Below are positions 6,922-12,183 of a stretch of DNA of 12,183 bases, in pieces. The stretch spans positions 1 through 12,183 of the forward strand of contig DAOUTX010000017.1 of NCBI GenBank assembly GCA_030668465.1, written 5' to 3'. Below the pieces are notes generated by a model. The model made no database searches. It had not been told where the DNA came from and was given only the letters and a program-made list of their open reading frames with translations. Position 1 is the first letter of the stretch; each line of letters opens with the position of its first letter. A program made the translations under genes and the position numbers. Origin of the DNA: Atribacterota bacterium (GTDB lineage: Bacteria; Atribacterota; Phoenicimicrobiia; Phoenicimicrobiales; Phoenicimicrobiaceae).

Positions 6922-7317
6922 TTATTTTACTTTTTCTTTAACAAACTTAATTATGTCACGAGTGTCAGTTCCAGGGGTGAATATTCCTGAAATACCTACC
7001 TTTTTTAATTCAGGAATATCTTCCTCAGGGATTACTCCTCCGCCCATAACTACAATATCTTTAATATTATTTTCTTTTAGGAGTTCTATTACTTTGGGGA
7101 AAAGATGGGTATGGGCTCCTGATAAAATACTCAATCCAATAACATCTACATCTTCCTGGATAGCAGTTTCCACAATCTGCTCAGGAGTCTGTCGCAATCC
7201 AGTATAAATTACTTCCATCCCAGCATCTCTTAAAGCTCTTGCTACAACCTTTGCCCCTCGGTCATGACCATCAAGCCCGGGTTTAGCTATTAATATTCTA
7301 ATTTTTTTTCCTTCCAT
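6922..7317 (-). CDS. mcmB: Methylmalonyl-CoA mutase small subunit (B12-binding domain)
   Basis: A 131-residue cobalamin-binding protein equivalent to the C-terminal domain of fused methylmalonyl-CoA mutases. The B12 signature is complete: 'DGHDRG' at 16-21, with His18 as the lower cobalt ligand, 'SILSG' at 63-67 and 'GGGVIP' at 92-97. It pairs with the separate large subunit encoded 19 nt upstream to make the adenosylcobalamin-dependent enzyme that interconverts succinyl-CoA and (R)-methylmalonyl-CoA in the cytoplasm. The split architecture is known from archaea and a number of anaerobic bacteria. The ATG at 7317 has GGAGG about 9 nt upstream (7327-7331). Free-standing B12 domains also serve other mutases, but the adjacent large subunit and meaB make this assignment firm. 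No cobalamin riboswitch is seen upstream of the mutase genes. Confidence 0.95.
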   Translation of the reverse strand: MEGKKIRILIAKPGLDGHDRGAKVVARALRDAGMEVIYTGLRQTPEQIVETAIQEDVDVIGLSILSGAHTHLFPKVIELLKENNIKDIVVMGGGVIPEEDIPELKKVGISGIFTPGTDTRDIIKFVKEKVK

Positions 7318-7336
7318 TTTTTCGTTCCTCCACTTT

Positions 7337-9016
7337 TTAAAGCTTTACAGACTCTTTATATTCACCAAAGATACTTCTTAACACATCACAAATCTCGCCC
7401 AATGTAGCATAAGATTTTACACAATCTAAGATTAACGGCATTAAATTTACATCTGTTTTAGCAGCCTTTTCCAGTGATTTTAAATTATTTTTAACTTTGT
7501 GGTTGTCTCTTCCCTCTTTTAACTTTTTAAGTTCCTCAACTTGCCGACGACCAACCTCCGGATTAACCTTCAAAAGACCTTTTGGTGAACCTTCTTTTAT
7601 CTTAAACTTATTAACACCTACTACTATCCTTTTGCCCTCTTCAATATCTTTCTGGTATTGATAAGCACTATTTTGGATCTCCCACTGAATAAATCCTTTT
7701 TCAATGGCTTGAGTGACGCCACCCAATTTATCAATTTTTTCAATATATTCTAAAGCTTTTTCTTCAATTTTATTAGTTAGGTTCTCTACATAGTAGGAGC
7801 CGGCTAAAGGATCAACTGTTTCTGTAACTCCACTTTCATAAGCTAAAACTTGCTGAGTTCTAAGGGCAATCCTTACCGAATCTTCAGCAGGCAGAGCCAG
7901 GGCTTCATCTCTTGAATTTGTATGGAGAGATTGGGTTCCCCCTAATACTGCCGCTAAGGCTTGTATGGTAACTCGAACAATATTATTATCCGCTTGCTGA
8001 GCAGTTAAAGTGCAACCGGCTGTCTGAGTATGAAATCTAAGCATTAAAGATTTTTTATTCTTGGCTCCAAATCTTTCTTTCATAATCTTAGCCCACAACC
8101 TTCGAGCTGCTCTAAATTTTGCCAATTCTTCTAATAAATCATTATGAGCATTAAAAAAGAAAGATAATCTTGGTGCAAAATCATCAACTTTTAATCCAAT
8201 TTTTATTGCAGCATCCACATAAGCTACTCCATCTGCTAGAGTAAAGGCAACTTCTTGAATTGCTGTAGAACCTGCTTCTCTAATATGATAACCGCTTATA
8301 CTAATAGTGTTCCATAGAGGCATCTCTCTAAAACAATATTCAAAAATATTAGTAATTAATCTCATTGAAGGAGCAGGAGGGAAAATATAAGTTCCGCGAG
8401 CAATGTATTCTTTTAATACATCATTTTGGATAGTTCCATTTAGTTTATCGGGAGAGATTCCTTGTTTTTCTGCAACTGCTATGTACATGGCTAAAAGTAC
8501 AGTTGCTGGAGCATTTATTGTCATTGAAGTGCTTACTTTATCAAGGGGAATCCCATTAAATAATATCTCCATATCTTTTAAGGAATCTATAGCAACTCCT
8601 ACTTTTCCTACTTCACCCGATGACATAGTATGATCTGAATCATAACCAATTTGCGTGGGTAAATCAAAAGCAACGCTTAATCCGGTTTGTCCTTGATCTA
8701 ACAAGTATTTATATCGCTTGTTAGATTCCTCTGCTGTGCCAAAACCAGCATATTGGCGCATGGTCCATAATCTTCCCCGATACATGGTAGATTGTACTCC
8801 GCGGGTATAAGGGTATTCGCCGGGAAAATTTAGATCTTTTATATAATTGAACTCTTCTAGATTATCTGGAGCATAGAGCCGAGCAACTTCTTTCCCTGAG
8901 CCAGTGACAAATTTCTCTTTTCTTTCGGGAAAACGTTCAAGAGTCGATTTTAAATCATTACTCTCCCATTTTTCTCTTGATTTTTTTATCTTTTTTAACT
9001 CTTCTTTTTCTAACAT
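7337..9016 (-). CDS. mcmA: Methylmalonyl-CoA mutase large (catalytic) subunit
   Basis: A TIM-barrel substrate-binding subunit of 559 residues, the size of stand-alone large subunits that lack the B12 domain. Counted from the ATG at 9016, Tyr89 ('MRQYAGFG'), Arg207 ('YIARGTYIFPP') and His244 ('SGYHIREAG') coincide in number and context with the Propionibacterium mutase residues. Tyr89 and Arg207 distinguish methylmalonyl-CoA mutase from isobutyryl-CoA mutase, which has Phe and Gln. The motif 'PYTRGVQSTMYRGRLWT' covers 69-85. A TTG five codons upstream (9031) is in frame, but the ribosome binding site GGAGAGGTG (9021-9029) would then be inside the gene, so I place the start at 9016. The small subunit follows after 19 nt. 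The upstream spacer (9017-9241) is filled with 7-nt units. Confidence 0.97.
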   Translation of the reverse strand: MLEKEELKKIKKSREKWESNDLKSTLERFPERKEKFVTGSGKEVARLYAPDNLEEFNYIKDLNFPGEYPYTRGVQSTMYRGRLWTMRQYAGFGTAEESNKRYKYLLDQGQTGLSVAFDLPTQIGYDSDHTMSSGEVGKVGVAIDSLKDMEILFNGIPLDKVSTSMTINAPATVLLAMYIAVAEKQGISPDKLNGTIQNDVLKEYIARGTYIFPPAPSMRLITNIFEYCFREMPLWNTISISGYHIREAGSTAIQEVAFTLADGVAYVDAAIKIGLKVDDFAPRLSFFFNAHNDLLEELAKFRAARRLWAKIMKERFGAKNKKSLMLRFHTQTAGCTLTAQQADNNIVRVTIQALAAVLGGTQSLHTNSRDEALALPAEDSVRIALRTQQVLAYESGVTETVDPLAGSYYVENLTNKIEEKALEYIEKIDKLGGVTQAIEKGFIQWEIQNSAYQYQKDIEEGKRIVVGVNKFKIKEGSPKGLLKVNPEVGRRQVEELKKLKEGRDNHKVKNNLKSLEKAAKTDVNLMPLILDCVKSYATLGEICDVLRSIFGEYKESVKL

Positions 9017-9020
9017 CTTA

Positions 9021-9029
9021 CACCTCTCC
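9021..9029 (-). promoter_or_regulatory. Ribosome binding site that fixes the mcmA start
   Basis: The minus strand reads GGAGAGGTG ending 4 nt before the ATG at 9016, with the GGAG part about 9 nt from it. The competing TTG start at 9031-9029 overlaps this site and has no ribosome binding site of its own in the CGTAT repeats upstream. Confidence 0.75.
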
Positions 9030-9034
9030 AATTT

Positions 9035-9060
9035 CGTATATCGTATATCGTATTTCGTAT
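9035..9060. repeat. Run of 7-nt CGTAT units
   Basis: CGTAT begins at 9035, 9042, 9049 and 9056, exactly every 7 nt. The 26 bases match the reverse complement of 9212-9237 at 22 positions, so the two ends of this spacer form a long imperfect inverted repeat enclosing about 150 nt. Confidence 0.78.
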
Positions 9061-9106
9061 TCGTTCAGATTCATTCAGACAAACTTCTGTGTCCATCTAT
9101 TATTAA

Positions 9107-9126
9107 GGATTTGATAAATCAAGCCC
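9107..9126. repeat. Relic of the dispersed hairpin element
   Basis: The stretch GGATTTGAT, AA, ATCAAGCCC is a decayed version of the second hairpin of the element at 6633-6700 (GGGTTCGAT/ATCGAACCC), with one G-T pair and one mismatch. The first hairpin of the element is absent here. Confidence 0.45.
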
Positions 9127-9244
9127 CTATCCATTACACATTACATATCGCTATTTTTTTCTGAATACTTAATTCTAGCTTCTGGCTGCTATTTTTTTTG
9201 CGATATGCAATATACTATATACGAGATACGAGATACGAGATTTA
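9126..9244. repeat. Long run of degenerate 7-nt units
   Basis: A 7-nt register can be followed without a break from 9126: CCTATCC, ATTACAC, ATTACAT, ATCGCTA, a T tract, then CTGAATA, CTTAATT, CTAGCTT, CTGGCTG, CTATTTT, and at the end ATATACT, ATATACG, AGATACG and AGATACG. The final units (9212-9237) are the reverse complement of the CGTAT run at 9035-9060. The run extends over the stop codon of the P-loop/Asp23 gene (9242). The register in the T-rich middle is less certain than at the ends. Confidence 0.6.
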
Positions 9245-10051
9245 ATATTTTAAATTATAAACAAAAATATCTATTAAAATGACATTTATGCCAGTTATAT
9301 ATTCTAATTCTCCTTTCAGGCTTTTTTGAATTTTTTGCCCAACCTGGGGAATGTTTCCTCCATATTTAAGGGTTAAACTAATATTTACCAGAATACCCTC
9401 TTCTCTAATATTGATTTGGGATTTGCCCAATTTTACAACTTCTTTAAAATCTTTAAGTGTATAAATAATTATATCTAAAATTGCATTTTCAGAAACATAC
9501 AATTTCCCATAATAACTAAAAGGCGGCCTTACTATTGCTCTCTCACCAATTTTCCTTTTGCTATATCTTCTCTTATAAAATATCTCTAATGACTCTAATA
9601 TATTTACCGGGAATTTTCTTTGTACTTCAATTCCAGGTAAGGGGATAACATGTTTCCCTTCTTTTAATCTAACGGATTTCGCTTCCTCAATTTCCTTGTC
9701 AGTGGAAATATCTTCAATCTGTAAAATTCTTTTAGGAGGTGCTAATTCTAAAGTTTTAATAATTTTGTCAATCATTCTAACCGATGTTCCAATAACTAAT
9801 ATTTTAGTTGGTTTAGCTTTTTTTATTACATCTATTACCTCATGAGCATGGGAAGGCTTCTCAAAAATAGCTGTCCTAATAGCTTGAATTCTGTTCTTAT
9901 CTTTTTTTGCAGAATGTCCAGCTAATATTTTATCTTTCCTTATTAAAAGTCCATCATCAACTATATAATTTATGTTATATTTATGAGCAACTAATAAAGC
10001 TTTATGACTTTTCCCGGTTCCGCTCTCTCCTATTAAAGCAAATATTTCCAT
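9242..10051 (-). CDS. P-loop NTPase with Asp23-like C-terminal domain, function unknown
   Basis: A 269-residue cytoplasmic protein without membrane segments. It opens with a strand and a Walker A motif 'GESGTGKS' at 8-15, followed by 'NYIVDDGLLI' (28-37) and 'KILVIGTSVRMI' (83-94). The NTPase-like part extends to about residue 135. A short basic linker follows, with 'YKRRYSKRK' at 159-167. The last 85 residues (about 185-269) look like an Asp23/Gls24 (DUF322) domain: 'YVSENAILDII', 'GILVNISLTLKYGGNIPQVG' (219-238) and 'ELEYITGINVILIDIFV' (248-264). Asp23 domains are known from envelope-stress proteins of Gram-positive bacteria. The coupling to a P-loop suggests an ATP- or GTP-controlled assembly role, which is inference. 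The ATG at 10051 has GGGAGAAGG 9 nt upstream. It sits between gdhA and the mutase genes, separated from both by repeat-filled spacers, so a role in the pathway is not shown. I cannot name a characterised homologue. Confidence 0.7.
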   Translation of the reverse strand: MEIFALIGESGTGKSHKALLVAHKYNINYIVDDGLLIRKDKILAGHSAKKDKNRIQAIRTAIFEKPSHAHEVIDVIKKAKPTKILVIGTSVRMIDKIIKTLELAPPKRILQIEDISTDKEIEEAKSVRLKEGKHVIPLPGIEVQRKFPVNILESLEIFYKRRYSKRKIGERAIVRPPFSYYGKLYVSENAILDIIIYTLKDFKEVVKLGKSQINIREEGILVNISLTLKYGGNIPQVGQKIQKSLKGELEYITGINVILIDIFVYNLKY

Positions 10052-10078
10052 TTTTAATTACCTTCTCCCAGCATAATT

Positions 10079-10113
10079 AGTATCGCGCATCGAGTATTTC
10101 GTATTGCGTTTGT
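10079..10113. repeat. Run of degenerate 7-nt units (CGTATTG type)
   Basis: Units AGTATCG, CGCATCG, AGTATTT, CGTATTG and CGTTTGT follow in exact 7-nt register. It is the mirror of the run at 10359-10393 across this spacer. Confidence 0.7.
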
Positions 10114-10118
10114 TTCCC

Positions 10119-10155
10119 CTTCACCCTAACCCTCTCCCTCGAAGGAGAAAGGGAA
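10119..10155. repeat. CACCCTAACCCTCTCCC-type hairpin
   Basis: TCTCC (10133-10137) pairs with GGAGA (10144-10148), extended by CCC/GGG (10130-10132 with 10151-10153) across a two-base bulge. The wording CACCCTAACCCTCTCCC followed by its complement is a palindromic intergenic repeat that I recall from many unrelated bacterial genomes. Only one copy is seen here. Confidence 0.5.
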
Positions 10156-10195
10156 TAAAAAGAAGATGCATATATATTTTAAAATCTTTTTTGCA

Positions 10196-10260
10196 GGGGG
10201 GGGACTTATCCGCCCCGAGTTATTTGGTAATTTTTCAGGCGGGTTTGATAAATCGAAACT
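10196..10260. repeat. Dispersed two-hairpin element, copy 2
   Basis: It aligns over its length with 6633-6700, sharing the core TTATCCGCCCCGAGTT and the stretch around GGCGGGTTTGATAAATCGAA. The palindromes are less perfect than in copy 1: the second hairpin has a G-T pair and a mismatch. It begins with a run of eight G. Both copies lie in the same orientation relative to the surrounding minus-strand genes. Confidence 0.65.
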
Positions 10261-10263
10261 CTT

Positions 10264-10309
10264 GACAGGCGAGCCTGTCTTCGTGAAAACGGGGAACGCC
10301 TGTCCTACT
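10264..10309. repeat. GACAGGC palindrome and GCCTGTCCTACT repeat
   Basis: GACAGGC (10264-10270) and GCCTGTC (10273-10279) form a perfect palindrome with a 2-nt centre. GCCTGTCCTACT at 10298-10309 is the exact reverse complement of 1106-1117 in the spacer after oadB. The minus-strand side of the palindrome has no T tract, so it does not look like a terminator. Confidence 0.55.
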
Positions 10310-10358
10310 CTAATAATCTTCTGACTCCTAAATTCTTAATTCTTTCTCTTCTTTTCTT

Positions 10359-10393
10359 CACTATATACTATATACTCGATACTATATACTAAT
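10359..10393. repeat. Run of 7-nt TACTATA units
   Basis: Units CACTATA, TACTATA, TACTCGA, TACTATA and TACTAAT lie in exact 7-nt register and end 1 nt before the gdhA stop codon. The last two units are identical to the two that abut the mmdA stop codon at 3350-3363. Confidence 0.75.
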
Positions 10394-10394
10394 T

Positions 10395-11699
10395 TTATTT
10401 TTTTGGCTTTACCCAACCCCTACCTTCTACTGCCTTAGCTACACGCTGAATCGCGATCAAATAAGCAGCATCACGGGTATAGCATTTTTTCTCGATAGCT
10501 AAATCAGCTACCGAGTTGAAGGCTTTAGTCATAATACGATCGAGTTTTTCTAAAACTTCATCTTTTGGCCAGTAGTAATTCATATTATTCTGAACTTCTT
10601 CAAAATAAGAAACAGTTACTCCACCAGCATTACAAATGAAATCAGGAATCATATAGACGCCTTTCTCTTTTAACACTTCATCTGCTTCTAAAGTAGTTGG
10701 AGTATTGGCTGCTTCCGCATAAATTTTAACTTTATCAAAATTGATATCATTTACATTATCCTGAGTAACTGATTGTCCTAAAGCTGCAGGAACAAGAACA
10801 TTAACGTTTTTCTTTAACCAGGCGTCTCCCCCTTCTTGTTTCCAACCAAAAGATTTAGCCTTTTCCGGGTTAATAGTCCCGAATTTATCTAAGGTTCCTG
10901 GAGCAAGTAAGTCTTTGGGGTCAATTCCTTTTTCACAACTATAAGTATAGGCTCTTTTGTCTTTAGGATCCCAGCAAGAGATTGCTACTACTTTTCCACC
11001 ATATTGAACAAGTTTTTCGCAAGTATATTGGGCAACATTACCAGCTCCTTGAATAGAAGCAGTAACATCTTTAAAATCGATGCCCAGCCTCTTTAGCGCT
11101 TCTCGAATACAGTAAACCACCCCATAACCAGTAGCCTCTGTTCTACCCAGTGAACCACCTACTCCCACTGCCTTACCAGTAACAAAACCGGGTTTTCTAT
11201 TTCTATCAATAGTATCATACTCGTCCATAATCCAGAGCATATCCTGAGGATTAGTACCCACATCAGGAGCGGGAACATCTATCTCCGGTCCTACAAAATC
11301 ATACACTTTCCTAACCCAACCTCGGCATAACCTTTCAGTCTCTCTATCTGATAATTTTCTTGGATCTACGATAATTCCACCTTTGCCTCCACCTAAAGGA
11401 ATATCTACCACTGCACATTTCCAGGCCATCATCATAGCTAATTGCCTGACCATGTCAATTGTCTCATCTTCTGCAAAACGAAGACCACCTTTAGCTGGTC
11501 CCCGTGCGGTAGAATGTTGAACTCTAAAACCGGTAAATGTCTTAGTGGTACCATTATCCATATCTATCGGAATAGTAAATTGTATGGCCCTTTCTGGCTC
11601 TCTCATAAATTCCCGCAAAGCAGGATCAAGATTAAGTGATTCTGCATTATGATCAAATTGTGCTTGAACAAGTTCAAAAGGATTCATTTCTTTTGACAT
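10395..11699 (-). CDS. gdhA: Glutamate dehydrogenase (NAD(P)-dependent, hexameric type)
   Basis: A 434-residue Glu/Leu/Phe/Val dehydrogenase family member, the normal size of hexameric bacterial and archaeal glutamate dehydrogenases. It interconverts glutamate and 2-oxoglutarate plus ammonium. Active-site residues are all present with a constant offset from the Clostridium symbiosum enzyme: Lys70 ('GPAKGGLRF'), Lys94 ('MAWKCAVV'), the catalytic Lys106 ('PLGGGKGG') and Asp146 ('PAPDVGTN'). The Rossmann loop 'GAGNVA' is at 218-223, and 'NAGGVTVSYFE' near the C-terminus is typical. Cofactor preference cannot be read with confidence: the second strand ends 'VVAISCWD', without a clear acidic or basic determinant. 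The ATG at 11699 has AGGAG 11 nt upstream (11711-11715). In a fermenter this enzyme would probably run towards 2-oxoglutarate, which can supply succinyl-CoA for the mutase encoded downstream. Leucine or phenylalanine dehydrogenases are usually shorter. Confidence 0.95.
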   Translation of the reverse strand: MSKEMNPFELVQAQFDHNAESLNLDPALREFMREPERAIQFTIPIDMDNGTTKTFTGFRVQHSTARGPAKGGLRFAEDETIDMVRQLAMMMAWKCAVVDIPLGGGKGGIIVDPRKLSDRETERLCRGWVRKVYDFVGPEIDVPAPDVGTNPQDMLWIMDEYDTIDRNRKPGFVTGKAVGVGGSLGRTEATGYGVVYCIREALKRLGIDFKDVTASIQGAGNVAQYTCEKLVQYGGKVVAISCWDPKDKRAYTYSCEKGIDPKDLLAPGTLDKFGTINPEKAKSFGWKQEGGDAWLKKNVNVLVPAALGQSVTQDNVNDINFDKVKIYAEAANTPTTLEADEVLKEKGVYMIPDFICNAGGVTVSYFEEVQNNMNYYWPKDEVLEKLDRIMTKAFNSVADLAIEKKCYTRDAAYLIAIQRVAKAVEGRGWVKPKK

Positions 11700-11750
11700 T
11701 TTTAAAAGTTCTCCTAAATAATTATTTTGAAATTTTAATTTAACTTAGAC

Positions 11751-11779
11751 ATAATTTAACTAAACTTATAAATTATCAA
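11751..11779 (-). promoter_or_regulatory. Possible sigma-70-type promoter for gdhA
   Basis: On the minus strand, TTGATA (11779-11774) is followed after 17 nt by AATTAT (11756-11751), matching the -35 and -10 consensus at 5 and 4 of 6 positions. The start codon is about 50 nt further on. The region is so AT-rich that such matches arise easily by chance. Confidence 0.3.
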
Positions 11780-11807
11780 TTTTCTACTCGCTATTTACCT
11801 CCCCTTG

Positions 11808-12183
11808 TTAGAGTTTTTCTATTATTTCCATTGTATCCTTTGCAATCATCCATTCTTCATTTGTTAGAATGACCATTACTTTTACTTTTGAACCATCTTC
11901 ACTAATAATCGTTTCTTTGCTACTACTATTATTTTTTTCAGGATCAATTTTTATTCCTAAAAATTCTAATCCTTCGCAAGCTCCCCTTCTTAATTTCCAT
12001 GCATTTTCTCCAATACCAGCAGTAAAGACAACCACATCTACCCCACCCATGGCAGCCGCATAAGCTCCGATATATTTTTTTATCCCGTAATCTAAGATAG
12101 ACAATGCTCTAATCGCTCTTTCATCACCCCGTTTTGCTTTTTTCCCTAAATCTCTGTTATCACTCGAAATCCCTTCAGATAGA
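11808..12183 (-). CDS. ackA: Acetate kinase, C-terminal part only (5' end outside window)
   Basis: The frame stays open to the right edge, so about 124 C-terminal residues are present of a protein usually near 400. It makes ATP and acetate from acetyl phosphate, or the reverse. The fragment starts in 'GISSDNRDL', which contains the Asp-x-Arg of the adenine-nucleotide site. It continues through 'KKYIGAYAAAMGG' and 'VVFTAGIGEN', the phosphate-binding loop, to 'TNEEWMIAKDT', which carries the Mg-binding Glu. All of these are typical of acetate kinase and argue against the related butyrate and propionate kinases, although propionate kinase (TdcD type) cannot be fully excluded from this end alone. 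A TTG at 12104 is not a real start because conserved sequence continues upstream of it. The gene ends 108 nt before gdhA and may be co-transcribed with it. Confidence 0.94.
   Translation of the reverse strand, partial: LSEGISSDNRDLGKKAKRGDERAIRALSILDYGIKKYIGAYAAAMGGVDVVVFTAGIGENAWKLRRGACEGLEFLGIKIDPEKNNSSSKETIISEDGSKVKVMVILTNEEWMIAKDTMEIIEKL

Larger units (their letters stand above)
10052..10394. other. Repeat-filled spacer between gdhA and the P-loop/Asp23 gene
   Basis: No gene is supported. Left to right: a ribosome binding site, a CGTATTG-type 7-nt run (10079-10113), a CACCCTAACCCTCTCCC-type hairpin (10119-10155), an AT-rich stretch, a two-hairpin dispersed element (10196-10260), a GACAGGC palindrome with a neighbouring GCCTGTCCTACT copy (10264-10309), a pyrimidine-rich stretch, and a TACTATA-type run (10359-10393) that abuts the gdhA stop codon. 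ATCGAGTATTTCGTAT at 10089-10104 matches the reverse complement of 10365-10380 at 14 of 16 positions. Confidence 0.7.

Noticed and set aside
6752..7207. Plus-strand open frame of about 151 codons
   Set aside because: Its second half is antisense to the well-supported B12-binding subunit, and its first half crosses repeat-filled spacer. The translation has no recognisable domain and there is no ribosome binding site.
9035..9240. Possible CRISPR array because of regular repeats
   Set aside because: Units are 7 nt and degenerate, with no 20-40-nt repeats separated by unique spacers, and no cas genes are present.
9017..9241. Cobalamin riboswitch upstream of the B12-dependent mutase
   Set aside because: I see no B12-box-like conserved stretch. 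The leader is made of short periodic repeats.
10264..10279. GACAGGC palindrome as a terminator for gdhA
   Set aside because: There is no T tract on the minus-strand side, it lies about 115 nt past the stop codon, and it belongs to a dispersed repeat.
11808..12104. Stand-alone small gene starting at TTG 12104
   Set aside because: The frame continues upstream to the window edge with conserved acetate kinase sequence (SSDNRDL), so this is an internal codon of a truncated gene.

Overview
The window is an AT-rich bacterial chromosome segment in which every gene I can support lies on the minus strand, so transcription runs from high to low coordinates. The gene set suggests a strictly fermentative or syntrophic anaerobe: a sodium-pumping methylmalonyl-CoA decarboxylase, a B12-dependent methylmalonyl-CoA mutase with separate large and small subunits, an NAD(P)-dependent glutamate dehydrogenase and acetate kinase. 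The low GC content and the spacers packed with degenerate short tandem repeats remind me of uncultured anaerobic lineages such as Atribacterota. That placement is an impression only.

In order of transcription the window holds: the C-terminal part of acetate kinase (12183-11808), glutamate dehydrogenase (11699-10395), a P-loop NTPase with an Asp23-like C-terminal domain (10051-9242), methylmalonyl-CoA mutase large subunit (9016-7337) and B12-binding small subunit (7317-6922), the mutase chaperone GTPase MeaB (6567-5596), which overlaps methylmalonyl-CoA epimerase (5612-5208), and then the decarboxylase carboxyltransferase subunit (4920-3364), the small membrane subunit (3197-2838), the biotin carrier (2797-2384) and the sodium-translocating membrane subunit (2364-1246). 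A truncated DUF5693-like membrane-anchored protein (867-1) leaves the window at the left edge.

The central genes form a complete route: succinyl-CoA to (R)-methylmalonyl-CoA (mutase), to the (S) epimer (epimerase), to propionyl-CoA plus CO2 with Na+ export (decarboxylase). MeaB protects and reloads the mutase. Glutamate dehydrogenase could feed the route through 2-oxoglutarate and succinyl-CoA, and acetate kinase would make ATP from acetyl phosphate. The 2-oxoglutarate-oxidising enzyme needed to join them is not in the window.

The most unusual feature is non-coding. Six spacers of 166 to 374 bp separate the genes, and each contains runs of degenerate 7-nt (sometimes 8-nt) units. In each spacer the run near the upstream gene's stop codon and the run towards the downstream gene's start are in opposite orientation. 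The short junctions inside tight gene clusters lack these runs. Two spacers also carry copies of a roughly 65-bp hairpin-bearing element, and others carry smaller palindromes. I see no RNA genes, CRISPR array, transposase, phage gene or cobalamin riboswitch.
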